In this document: positions 53,361 to 61,572 of the stretch, piece after piece | Layout: every line of letters begins with the position of its first letter | Numbering within the stretch: the stretch's first letter is position 1 | NCBI GenBank assembly: GCA_035628915.1 | Contig: DASPIW010000053.1 | Location: forward strand, 219,997 to 283,996 | Reading direction: 5' to 3' | Length of the DNA stretch: 64,000 bases | From: JARBUG01 sp035628915 | Lineage (GTDB): Bacteria; Bacillota; Sulfobacillia; Symbiobacteriales; Symbiobacteriaceae | Translations under genes and position numbers: made by a program | The notes under the pieces: generated by a model | What the model saw: only the letters and a program-made list of their open reading frames with translations | Database searches by the model: none | Told to the model about the DNA's origin: nothing

Positions 53361-54329
53361 CTACGTTGCGCCGTCTGTGACCTCCCACACCAGGGCGGCT
53401 GCGCCGATTACCCCAACATCGTCTCGCAGGGTGGCGGGAACCAGGGGTGGAAGACCGCTGCTGCAGAAAGGGCACGACAAAGCCCGTTCGCCCATGACCT
53501 TCTGCGCCACCAACAGCAGTTCCGGCGCACCCAGGCCAAGACTACCGCCAACAATGATCCTGCTCGGATCGATGACGTTCACAAGGCCGCCTAACGCAAA
53601 GCCCAGCGCCTCGCCCGCCTCTCTTAGCAATTGCGCGGCCAGCGGATCCCCGGCACGAGCAGCCCTGACCACCGCCGCCCCTCCGCCCGAGACAAACCCA
53701 CCCGGGGATGCGACTTCGGCACGTCGGGCCAGACCCGAGCCCGAGGCGTAGACTTCAAGGCAGCCCGGTGCCCCGCAGCTGCACGTGGGACCCGCAGGGT
53801 CAATCACAATATGCCCGAGTTCTCCCGCAATGCCCCGATGGCCGCGCATCAGGCGCCCGCCCGAGACAACGCCTCCGCCGATGCCGGTGCCAAGGCAGAG
53901 ATAGATCAGGTCATCGCAGCCCTTGCCAGCTCCGAACAACCACTCTCCAAGCGCCCCTGCATTGCCGTCATTATCGGCACGACAGTACATGGCCAGTTCT
54001 GCCCCTACCCGCTCGGCAAGCAACGTCCCACCCCATCCCGGAAGCAGGGAGGTCGCCCCAAGAACTCGGCCCGTCCGGGCATCAATCTGGCCGCCGCTGG
54101 CAATACCGATTCCTGCAAGGTCGTAAGGCGGGATTCCTGCGGCCACACATGCCTCGCGGGCCGTCTGAACCACGGCGGCCAGAACCGCTTCTCGCCCGTC
54201 ACTGGCAGGCGTAGGTCGTTCGGTCCGGCTCAGCACTTCGCCCGTCGGGCAGACCACCGCCGCCCGGCAGCGCGTCCCGCCCAGATCCACGCCAATGGCA
54301 GGGGCCAGCCCCTCATGCCTGACTGTCAC
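53361..54329 (-). CDS. ROK family sugar kinase
   Basis: This 322-aa kinase has the ATP phosphate-binding motif GVDLGGT (residues 13-19), the ROK zinc motif CSCGAPGCLE preceded by GELGH, and no N-terminal helix-turn-helix, so it is an enzyme rather than a repressor. Given the neighbouring NanE epimerase, N-acetylmannosamine is the most likely substrate; glucose is an alternative. The GTG start follows AGGAGGGA and overlaps the DUF4127 stop by 4 bases. It is the last gene of the amino-sugar operon. Confidence 0.88.
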   Translation of the reverse strand: MTVRHEGLAPAIGVDLGGTRCRAAVVCPTGEVLSRTERPTPASDGREAVLAAVVQTAREACVAAGIPPYDLAGIGIASGGQIDARTGRVLGATSLLPGWGGTLLAERVGAELAMYCRADNDGNAGALGEWLFGAGKGCDDLIYLCLGTGIGGGVVSGGRLMRGHRGIAGELGHIVIDPAGPTCSCGAPGCLEVYASGSGLARRAEVASPGGFVSGGGAAVVRAARAGDPLAAQLLREAGEALGFALGGLVNVIDPSRIIVGGSLGLGAPELLLVAQKVMGERALSCPFCSSGLPPLVPATLRDDVGVIGAAALVWEVTDGAT

Positions 54330-55918
54330 GGCTGTCCCTCCTGCTGTAGCTCCAGATCTGCCGCCCAGTCGATTTCGAAAATCCGACCCCATGGCAGGCG
54401 AACGGCGCCCAACTTAAGGCCCTGCACCTTATAGCCGTCAACAACAACGGCCCGCCAATACTGATCAAAGTATTCGCGTGCAAAACCGTTGAGCCGGGCC
54501 GTCACTGCCTGAGCCAGCTCTCCGGACTCCGCTCCGTCGCCATAGCCGAGTTGCTCGCCCACTTCCGCACGAATGCAGCACTCGTAGGCCCAATCGTCGA
54601 CGAGCCGCCGGAAGAGGAACGACAGGTGAGCCGCCGCCTGGTCTCGGGATAGGAGATCGCCGTGCACTCTCCGGGCGATCGATAGCATGGCAGCGTGACT
54701 GACCGCCGTGCCGATGGTGTTCCCTGCAGTATTCCACGCTGCGTAGGCGGCCAGGCGATGCGGCGGGAGTTCCTGATGCAGTAGAGACATAAAGAGGTTG
54801 TCCCCGCCGTTGGCGTAGGCTACGTCCGCAACAGCCACCAGACGGCCTTTTTCAGCATGAGCCGCCGCTGCCCGGGCCAACTCCAGAGGGTTGCGGTTGC
54901 AGTCATCCACGCGGGGTTCATCCATGGGTCCGCAGCCGGGAGCGTATAGATCGCCCTGCGCCGTGCCCGGAGTGTTCAGGCAGAGCACAACATCCGCATC
55001 GGCCGGGGTGTCTGCCAGGCACCCGCCTGCGGCGGCCACGTGGGCTTTTACCAGTTCATGCAAAGGCCGGTCCTCATACTTCGGAATCAGCAGAGGCCCC
55101 CCGGTCGACCCGTAGCGAGCAAAGAAAGCGGGGGCCGGCGCCTTCAGAATCCGTCGCGCGGCGAGGCTCATCTGCACCATGCCCACTTCGTCGGCTCCGG
55201 GATAAATCAGCGCCCGTCCGGCCACGCCGCGATTAGCAATCCTAAGGCGAAGCTCGGCTTGTTCCTGGGCGGCAAAACCGAATGGGTATGTATCGTCCTG
55301 TGTCAGGTACAGGGCATCGAACACGCCTTCTGACAGCCAGTCCACCGTGGTCAGGGCGACGGCCTGATTGCGCCGCCTACGCCCCAGGTAATCGCCCAGG
55401 ATGGCAGCAGGGATTGCCGCCCGCAGGCGCCTCTCCTCGGCGGACTCTTCATCGTCCGCCTTCCCCAGGGCGACCTTGTGCTGCAGCCGCGAGAACTGCG
55501 AAATCATCAGCCCGTACCGTTCCCAGTACTCCGGCTCCTCCGCTGCGGAGTTGCTGTGAGAGACCCGCATCAGCACGTTAAATGCAAATACCGGCCAGTT
55601 CGGGTATGCCGCCCTGAGGCGCCGGAACAGGTGTAGCCGATCCAGAACTGCCTCAGGCGGGTCATCGGTGATTCGTGAGGCGATCAGCCCCCCGTACCCC
55701 AGGGTATTCAGTGCGACGACGCACCCCGCTGTCGACCCGGCGATGCTCTCTAGCCAGTCCGACAGCCCTTGCACGTTGGCGGCTGTGCGAAAGTGCCCCA
55801 GGCACTCCCGCGGGGGTGTAACTACCTCAATGCCCGCCACTGCCGCCAGGTCGGCAGGCCACATCAAATTGCAGGGCCGCTCATCCAGGGGAATGAGCGC
55901 TATCCGAATTGCGTCCAT
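54326..55918 (-). CDS. DUF4127 family protein
   Basis: This 530-aa protein shows the family start IALIPLDERPCN (residues 6-17), with ALNTLGYGGLIASR and GADEVGMVQM as other conserved segments. There is no signal peptide. The biochemical function is unknown. The TIM-barrel-like alternation and conserved D/E/H residues suggest a hydrolase or lyase. It sits between the ABC permeases and the ROK kinase and is translationally coupled to the latter, so it presumably processes the imported amino sugar or its conjugate before or around phosphorylation. Confidence 0.82.
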   Translation of the reverse strand: MDAIRIALIPLDERPCNLMWPADLAAVAGIEVVTPPRECLGHFRTAANVQGLSDWLESIAGSTAGCVVALNTLGYGGLIASRITDDPPEAVLDRLHLFRRLRAAYPNWPVFAFNVLMRVSHSNSAAEEPEYWERYGLMISQFSRLQHKVALGKADDEESAEERRLRAAIPAAILGDYLGRRRRNQAVALTTVDWLSEGVFDALYLTQDDTYPFGFAAQEQAELRLRIANRGVAGRALIYPGADEVGMVQMSLAARRILKAPAPAFFARYGSTGGPLLIPKYEDRPLHELVKAHVAAAGGCLADTPADADVVLCLNTPGTAQGDLYAPGCGPMDEPRVDDCNRNPLELARAAAAHAEKGRLVAVADVAYANGGDNLFMSLLHQELPPHRLAAYAAWNTAGNTIGTAVSHAAMLSIARRVHGDLLSRDQAAAHLSFLFRRLVDDWAYECCIRAEVGEQLGYGDGAESGELAQAVTARLNGFAREYFDQYWRAVVVDGYKVQGLKLGAVRLPWGRIFEIDWAADLELQQEGQP

Positions 55919-55939
55919 GCCATCAGTCCTCCGTTGCCA

Positions 55940-56785
55940 CTATCCCTTTATGCCGCCGGCTGTGAGACCGTCGATCAGATGGCGCTGTGCAAACAAGTAG
56001 AACAGGATCACCGGCACCACACTGATGAATGCACCCGTCATGAGCCACGACCAGTGCATCACGTTATTGGACTGCATGAGGGCAAGCGCCACCGTGAGCG
56101 TGCGCATCTCGGTGGTGTTGGTGGCAACCAGGGGCCAGAGGAAGTCATTCCAGGTGTTGATGAAACGGAACAAGGCAAGCGTCGCAACAGCCGGGGCTGA
56201 CAGGGGCAGGTATACCCGCCAAAAGACTATAAACTCGCTGGCGCCTTCCATGCGGGCAGCCTCCAGAAACTCGTCCGGCAGCCCTTTCATGTACTGCCAG
56301 AGCAGGAAGATCCCGAAGGCCGATGAGGCCCCGGGGACAATCAGCGCCATGTAGCTGTTGACCCAGCCAAGGGACTTCATCACCTGGTGCAACGGGATAA
56401 TCAAGGTATAGAACGGAATCAGAAGCGTGGCCAGGACCGCCGTGAAGAATCCGCTGCGGCCCGGGAATTTTAGCTTGGCAAATGCAAATGCCGCGAGTGA
56501 GTCGAAGAAGCCGCTGAGCACCACAACCCCTACAGTCACGACGAGGCTGTTGAGGGCGTTGCGCGGGAAGTGCTCAAGACTTTTCCAGATGTACTTGTAG
56601 CTCTCGAGAGTAAACCTGGCCGGCCAGAACTGCGAGGGCCAGGCGAGGATCTCCGCTTCCGTCTTGAAGGTTGCCAGAAACATCCAGAGGAACGGAAACA
56701 AGGTGACAACGGCCCCGACGCCCAAGAACAGGTAATTGGCTGCCAGGCCAGCCTGGCGCATCGTACCGGGACGAATCGCTTGCAT
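55940..56785 (-). CDS. Sugar ABC transporter permease, MalG type
   Basis: This 281-aa inner-membrane permease of six helices has the EAA loop EGASEFIVFWRVYLPLSAPA, which docks the ATPase subunit. It pairs with the MalF-type permease directly upstream (17-base gap) and the binding protein before it. No ATPase gene is in the operon, so a shared MsmK/UgpC-type ATPase elsewhere must energise it. It is normal in length, with an ATG start at 56785. Confidence 0.92.
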   Translation of the reverse strand: MQAIRPGTMRQAGLAANYLFLGVGAVVTLFPFLWMFLATFKTEAEILAWPSQFWPARFTLESYKYIWKSLEHFPRNALNSLVVTVGVVVLSGFFDSLAAFAFAKLKFPGRSGFFTAVLATLLIPFYTLIIPLHQVMKSLGWVNSYMALIVPGASSAFGIFLLWQYMKGLPDEFLEAARMEGASEFIVFWRVYLPLSAPAVATLALFRFINTWNDFLWPLVATNTTEMRTLTVALALMQSNNVMHWSWLMTGAFISVVPVILFYLFAQRHLIDGLTAGGIKG

Positions 56786-56802
56786 GGCTGTATGTCCTCC
56801 CG

Positions 56803-57729
56803 CTACTTTTCTGTCCGGGCGATGAGCCGCAGGTTAACCAGCGAGAAGAGCAGCAAGAACACGAAGACCATGACGCCGACGGCATTGGCCTCTCCCAGCT
56901 TGAGCCTGGTGAACCGCAGGAACAAGTCGTACATCACCGTGCGGGTGGAATCGACCGGGCCTCCGGACGTCATGACATAGACCTGCGTAAAGACCATGAG
57001 GGCGCCGGCAACGCCGGTAATCGACAGAAACAGCATTGGGTAGCGCAGACCAGGCAGCGTAATATTCCAGAATTCCTGGAGTCCGTTGGCACCGTCGACC
57101 CGGGCCGCTTCGTAGTACTCCTTCGGAATGGCGCCCAGGGCCGCGAGGAAGACGATCAGGGAGTACCCGAAGCCCTGCCACACGCTCATCAGCACCACTG
57201 CATGCAAGGCGGTGCCCGGCGAGTTGAGCCATGCCCGGGGTGCGACCCCAACCAGCGAGAGGAGGCCGCTGAGGATACCCGTCTCCTGGTAGATCAGCTT
57301 CCACAGCATGGAGACAGCCACCATGTTGGTCACCACCGGCAAGAAGAACGCGGCACGGAAGAACCCGCGGCCCCAGGTGCACCTGTGAATCACCAGGGCA
57401 GCGATCAGGGCGATACCGACGCCCAATACCAGTGATTCCACGGCGAAGAGCACCGTGTTCCCCATGGCACGCCGGAACGTCGCTTCTTGCAGCAGCCCCA
57501 CATAATTGTCCAGCCCTACCCATCGCGGCTGTTTGATGCCGTTATAGTCGTGAAGGCTGAGCCACATGGCACTAAGCAGGGGGTAGAAGACGAAGAGACC
57601 GAGTGAAACCATGGGCACGGCAATAAAGAGGTAGCCTGTTCTACCTTTCCACAGCGATTCAGCCAACCGACTGAAGCCACTCCGGTTTGCCCGCCGGCCG
57701 GTGGTTGTCCTTCCAAGCTCTGCTTGCAC
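56803..57729 (-). CDS. Sugar ABC transporter permease, MalF type
   Basis: This 308-aa permease of six helices has the EAA loop EYYEAARVDGANGLQEFWNI. The GTG at 57729 is chosen because GGGAGGAGGG lies upstream; the frame extends 21 codons further without a site. The N-terminal about 35 residues are polar and cytoplasmic. It forms the heterodimer with the MalG-type protein and follows the binding-protein gene by 68 bases. Confidence 0.91.
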   Translation of the reverse strand: MQAELGRTTTGRRANRSGFSRLAESLWKGRTGYLFIAVPMVSLGLFVFYPLLSAMWLSLHDYNGIKQPRWVGLDNYVGLLQEATFRRAMGNTVLFAVESLVLGVGIALIAALVIHRCTWGRGFFRAAFFLPVVTNMVAVSMLWKLIYQETGILSGLLSLVGVAPRAWLNSPGTALHAVVLMSVWQGFGYSLIVFLAALGAIPKEYYEAARVDGANGLQEFWNITLPGLRYPMLFLSITGVAGALMVFTQVYVMTSGGPVDSTRTVMYDLFLRFTRLKLGEANAVGVMVFVFLLLFSLVNLRLIARTEK

Positions 57730-57797
57730 CAGGGCGCCCTCCTCCCGTAGCCGCAGTGGGCCGCAAGCATCTGCGGCCCACTGCTGTAACACGGCTC

Positions 57798-59099
57798 TTA
57801 CTTCTTGAGGATCTTGTTTACCTTGTCATTGTAGTCGGTCAGCACGGTCTTGGGATCCTTGTTCAAGACCAGTACCTCCTGAACCGCTTTGCCAATCTGC
57901 TCGGCCACGGAGGTCCACTCAGCGATGGTCGGGTTGGGAGTACCCTGCTTGATGGCTTCCTTGAAGATGGAGATGGCAGCCTGGTTGCCGAAGTAGGGGT
58001 CGCCCTTCACAACGTCAGCGTGCTCAAGGGCCGGCAGCAGAGCAGGGGCAGCACCGGAGCTCTTCCACACGTGAACCTGGTTTTCGGTCCGCATCAGGAA
58101 CTCGACGAACTTCCAGGCTTCCTTGGGCTGCTTGGCCTTCGCCATGATCGAAAGATGGACACCGCCGATGTGGCTGCCGAACGCCTTGCTCTTGGGCAGC
58201 GACGCAACCCGCCACTTGCCGGCCATTTCAGGAGCCGCCGTGCGCAGCACGCCCATCATGTACGGGCCATTAATGAAGGCCGCAGCCTTTCCGGACTTGA
58301 GCAGGGAGACCAGATCGCCCGTGTCGGGGGTCCAGGTGGTGGCCACGCCGTCCTTCACCATCTTTTGCATGAAGGTGAGCGAATCCACAGCGGCGGGAGA
58401 GTTCAGAGCGGCCTTGCCGTCCTTGTCGAGGAAGGCGCCACCCCAGGCGTACAGGTAGGAATCCCACCCATTCCAGCTCGGTTCCACGATCAGACCGTAC
58501 CGGTTCGGGGCAGAGGAGACCTTCTTCAGCGCCTCGGCCAGTCCCTCCCAGGTCTGGGGGATCTCCTTGATGCCGGCCGCCTCGAACAGGTCCTGCCGGT
58601 AGAAGAAGGCGTAGGCGTCGAAGTCGTAGGCCATGCCGTAGACTTTATTGCCGTCCTTCGCCGCATCCATCGAACCCTTCGGAAGCACTTCATCGAAGGG
58701 CTTGCCGTTCAGCTTGCCGCCGCTGAGGGGAACCAGGTCAGCGTAGGCGCCGTTAGCCTTGTACTCAGGGGCCCACATCAAACCCGTGGTGACCACGTCG
58801 GGCACATCGCCGTTGGTAATGGCGATCGGCAGCTTCTGCCAGAACCCGTTCCAACCCACCGCTTCAAACTTGACCTTAATATTGGGGAACTCTTTTTCAA
58901 AGGCCGGAATCAGGGGCTTGATCGGGGTGCTGTCGCCGTAGAAGTCCCACACGGTGATGGTTACGGGCGTTTCCGGCTGCTTGGCGGCGGCCGGCGGGTC
59001 GGCTGCGGGCTTGGCAGCCGGGGCAGAACCTGAGCAGCCTACCAGCGTCAACATGAGTGCAGCTACCACTGTCAGAGCAAAAAACCGGCGCACGTTCAT
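57798..59099 (-). CDS. ABC transporter sugar-binding lipoprotein
   Basis: This 433-aa family-1 extracellular binding protein has signal peptide MNVRRFFALTVVAALMLTLV with lipobox LVGC, so the mature protein is anchored by a lipidated cysteine at about residue 22, followed by an Ala/Pro linker. The body begins VTITVWDFYGD, as is typical. A GGGAGGAAC site precedes the ATG. It is the second gene of the operon after nanE. The ligand is probably an amino sugar or its oligosaccharide, inferred from NanE and the ROK kinase. Confidence 0.92.
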   Translation of the reverse strand: MNVRRFFALTVVAALMLTLVGCSGSAPAAKPAADPPAAAKQPETPVTITVWDFYGDSTPIKPLIPAFEKEFPNIKVKFEAVGWNGFWQKLPIAITNGDVPDVVTTGLMWAPEYKANGAYADLVPLSGGKLNGKPFDEVLPKGSMDAAKDGNKVYGMAYDFDAYAFFYRQDLFEAAGIKEIPQTWEGLAEALKKVSSAPNRYGLIVEPSWNGWDSYLYAWGGAFLDKDGKAALNSPAAVDSLTFMQKMVKDGVATTWTPDTGDLVSLLKSGKAAAFINGPYMMGVLRTAAPEMAGKWRVASLPKSKAFGSHIGGVHLSIMAKAKQPKEAWKFVEFLMRTENQVHVWKSSGAAPALLPALEHADVVKGDPYFGNQAAISIFKEAIKQGTPNPTIAEWTSVAEQIGKAVQEVLVLNKDPKTVLTDYNDKVNKILKK

Positions 59100-59150
59100 A
59101 AATGTTCCTCCCTCTGCTGTGTGGGCAGAATTCCTGGATTCCGATGACCG

Positions 59151-59888
59151 TTACGGCCTCTCTGAAGAACCGGGGGGGATCTCCTTCGTGTTCCGGAGCT
59201 CGATGCCGAGTTGTTGGTTGACCGCCTTGACAAACCTGGCCGTGATCAGCTGAGGCCGGGTAATGGCACCCCCTACTACTGCTGCATATGCCCCAAGGGC
59301 CATGGCCCGGGCCGCTTGCTCCGCGTCAATAATCCCACCTTCGGCGACGACGGGAACCGGACTATGTATGACCAGACGCTCCAGCAGGTCGAACGCCGGC
59401 ATGGCGGATTGCGACGTGTACTCAGTGTAGCCGGCCATGGTGGTGGCCACGGCATCCGCTCCGGCTCGCACCGCGTCCATGCCCTCTTCGAACGTGGACA
59501 CATCGGCAAGCACCAGCACTTTGAACTCGGCCTTCAGACCGGAGAGAATCGCCTCAAAGGTCTCCCCACCCGGACGGGGTCGGGCGGTGGCGTCTATGGC
59601 GACGACATCCGCCCCTGCCTGGGCCACATTTCGAGCAGCCGCCAAGGTGGGGGTAATGTAGACATCTGAATCCGAATGCGGCTCTTTGAGCAGCCCCACA
59701 ACCGGAAGCTCAACCGCTGCCTTGATCGCTCGAATGTCATCCGGCCCATTGGCCCGAATGCCGATCGCCCCGCCCATGAGGGCCGCCCGAGCCATGCCGG
59801 CCATGATATGCGGGCCGTGCAGCGGCTCGTCCTCCAGCGCCTGGCAGGAGACAATCAGCCCTCTCGGAACCAGGTCGGTAAACCGCAT
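59151..59888 (-). CDS. nanE: N-acetylmannosamine-6-phosphate 2-epimerase NanE
   Basis: This 245-aa TIM-barrel enzyme converts ManNAc-6-P to GlcNAc-6-P. Family motifs are GLIVSCQALEDEPLHGP at the N terminus, the lysine-bearing VGLLKEPHSDSDVYITPT, VAIDATARPRP, VLADVSTFEEG and VVAEGGI. ATG at 59888 is chosen on alignment with that N-terminal motif, though GGAGG is 12 bases away. It is the first gene of the operon. No NanA lyase is present, so free ManNAc rather than sialic acid may be the entry compound. Confidence 0.9.
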   Translation of the reverse strand: MRFTDLVPRGLIVSCQALEDEPLHGPHIMAGMARAALMGGAIGIRANGPDDIRAIKAAVELPVVGLLKEPHSDSDVYITPTLAAARNVAQAGADVVAIDATARPRPGGETFEAILSGLKAEFKVLVLADVSTFEEGMDAVRAGADAVATTMAGYTEYTSQSAMPAFDLLERLVIHSPVPVVAEGGIIDAEQAARAMALGAYAAVVGGAITRPQLITARFVKAVNQQLGIELRNTKEIPPGSSERP

Positions 59889-59979
59889 CAATCTATCCAA
59901 CCTCCATCCGACTCCTCTGCAACGAGCCAGGGTGCTCGTTTTGTACTCTTCATTTTCGGGTCCTTCTGGGGCCATCATA

Positions 59980-60026
59980 CGGAGTATTATTCCGAATGTC
60001 AATCGCGTTTTCGGAGTTTTTTTCGA
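59980..60026. promoter_or_regulatory. Candidate RpiR operators between nanE and its regulator
   Basis: CGGAGTATTATTCCG at 59980-59994 is an interrupted palindrome, and a related CGGAGTTTTTTTCG lies at 60012-60025, about 32 bases (three helical turns) on. Both fall in the AT-rich core of the divergent intergenic region, where the nanE promoter should be. Confidence 0.45.
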
Positions 60027-60082
60027 AAACCGGAATCCGATAGGTAGCCATTTCCTGTTTTCTGTGCTATTCTGATGGCGAA

Positions 60083-60099
60083 CGGGAGGATTCCTCCCG
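60083..60099 (+). promoter_or_regulatory. 17-bp palindrome in the leader of the RpiR gene
   Basis: CGGGAGGA-T-TCCTCCCG is a perfect palindrome 43 bases before the GTG and just after TATTCT, a -10 candidate at 60069-60074. The single-base centre disfavours an RNA hairpin and favours a protein-binding site, possibly for autoregulation. Confidence 0.4.
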
Positions 60100-60142
60100 A
60101 ATTTCGCACCGCTGTCACAACATACGAAAGGGTGAGCGGGCT

Positions 60143-61027
60143 GTGGCGCGCGACTCCGTTTCCGGTCAGGTTCAGCCAGTGCCGGGCAACGCTCTGGCTA
60201 AGGTGCGTTCCTGCTACTCTTCCCTGGCGAAGGCAGAGCGGAAAGTAGCCGATTATGTCCTGGAACACACCGATGAGGTCATCTTTCAATCCGTTACAGA
60301 GACAGCTTCCCGGGCAGGCGTGGCAGAATCAACGGTCATGCGGTTTTGCCAGACCGTAGGGTTCCGTGGTTTTCAGGAGTTCAAGCTTATGGCGTCCCGG
60401 GATCTGTTCTCCCCGCAGGACTACGCTCCAACCGGCGACGTAGCGCCAAGCGACGACCTCCCCACTGTCATGCAGAAGGTGTATTACCGGAGCAAACAAG
60501 CCCTTGACGATACCATGTCCGTTCTCGATCCAGGGGCGCTGGAGCAGGCTGTTGATTTGGTAGCACAGGCGCGGAAGGTGGCTCTCTTCGGGGTAGGATC
60601 ATCAAGTATTACGGCCTGGGATGCCCGGTACAGGTTTTTCCGGATCGGGGTACAGGCCGAGGCCTTTCACGACTCCCACTGGCAGAGCATGTCAACAGCC
60701 ACCCTTACCGAAAAGGACGTCGCCATCGGCTTCTCGCATACCGGCAGCACGAAAGACGTGGTTGACTGCCTGCGTCGGGCTGCCCAGGCGGGTGCCAGGG
60801 TCATCAGCATCACGGACCACCCGCGCTCGCCCATTACGCAGGTGTCTCACGTTGTACTCCTGACCAGTTCCAGAGAAGGTCCCCTCGGGAGCGGCTCCCT
60901 GCGGTCTCGCATGGCGCAGTCGCTGGTGCTGGAACTCCTGTTTACCGGTGTGATGCTGAGAAAATACGAGCAGTCGGTCGAGATCACACAGCGCACCGCC
61001 GAAGCAGTTCTGGACAAGCTCTACTAA
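60143..61027 (+). CDS. MurR/RpiR family transcriptional regulator
   Basis: This 294-aa regulator has an N-terminal RpiR helix-turn-helix (SVTETASRAGVAESTVMRFC) and a C-terminal SIS phosphosugar-binding domain (VALFGVGSSS; AIGFSHTGSTKDVVD). It is divergent from nanE and very likely controls that operon in response to a phosphosugar such as ManNAc-6-P or GlcNAc-6-P. The GTG start follows AAAGGGTGAG. A strong terminator follows the gene. Confidence 0.92.
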   Translation: MARDSVSGQVQPVPGNALAKVRSCYSSLAKAERKVADYVLEHTDEVIFQSVTETASRAGVAESTVMRFCQTVGFRGFQEFKLMASRDLFSPQDYAPTGDVAPSDDLPTVMQKVYYRSKQALDDTMSVLDPGALEQAVDLVAQARKVALFGVGSSSITAWDARYRFFRIGVQAEAFHDSHWQSMSTATLTEKDVAIGFSHTGSTKDVVDCLRRAAQAGARVISITDHPRSPITQVSHVVLLTSSREGPLGSGSLRSRMAQSLVLELLFTGVMLRKYEQSVEITQRTAEAVLDKLY

Positions 61028-61053
61028 ATGACCGACGTGGGGCCCGAGGCGCG

Positions 61054-61091
61054 AAAAAACCCCCGAAGCCTCTTTCAGGCTCGGGGGTTTC
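61054..61091. terminator. Bidirectional terminator after the RpiR gene
   Basis: AAACCCCCGAAGCCT pairs with AGGCTCGGGGGTTT (one bulge) around CTTTC. A run of six A precedes it and TTTC follows, so it serves the RpiR gene on the plus strand and, more strongly, the 57-aa ORF on the minus strand. Confidence 0.88.
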
Positions 61092-61142
61092 AGTCATGGG
61101 ACATCGTTCGTGTGCCTCCTTTCGCCGCAGTCGGGGCGCCCG

Positions 61143-61316
61143 TTATGCGACCCGGTCGGGTGCCAGAAACTTTCCGTACCACGTACCGTCCCTCTCACGC
61201 CAAATTTCGATCAACTTGTAGCCGTCTCTGCAGATGCGCTCAACCTCCCGGGTACGCCGGTCCTCGTCCGCAGGCAGCGGGTGCAGACAGAGACGGTTGG
61301 TCGCTCGTGCGGTCAT
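61143..61316 (-). CDS. Small uncharacterised protein (57 aa)
   Basis: An ATG preceded by GAGAGGGGGGG opens a 57-codon frame, MTARATNRLCLHPLPADEDR and on to DGYKLIEIWRERDG, TWYGKFLAPDRVA. The residue mix (charged helix REVERICRDGYKLIEIW, then WYGKF) looks like a real soluble protein. It is flanked by a strong terminator downstream and another terminator upstream, so it forms its own unit. I do not recognise the family. The upstream 61317-61475 shows no clear promoter. Confidence 0.55.
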   Translation of the reverse strand: MTARATNRLCLHPLPADEDRRTREVERICRDGYKLIEIWRERDGTWYGKFLAPDRVA

Positions 61317-61475
61317 GATACCGCCCCCCCCTCTCTTGCTATGGCATCGTCACCAGACCGTCCTTTCGAATCATCGGTATCGTTCTACTTATAAGACGCA
61401 GAAGTACTCCTTAAGGTTCCACAACGGCCCAAGCACAGAAAGTTGAGTAAGCGCCATCATCTCCCGCCTGCGGTG

Positions 61476-61523
61476 TAGAAAAACAGAGGGGCCGGGCACT
61501 CCGAAGGTGGCCCGGCTTCTGTT
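61476..61523 (-). terminator. Terminator of the chemoreceptor operon
   Basis: On the minus strand AACAGAAGCCGGGC and GCCCGGCCCCTCTGTT form a long stem followed by TTTC. It lies 50 bases after the chemoreceptor stop. Confidence 0.8.
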
Positions 61524-61572
61524 ATGTGGTTTTGGGCGGGCCTTGTGGCGGCAAAACTTGGTGTCCTCCGCA

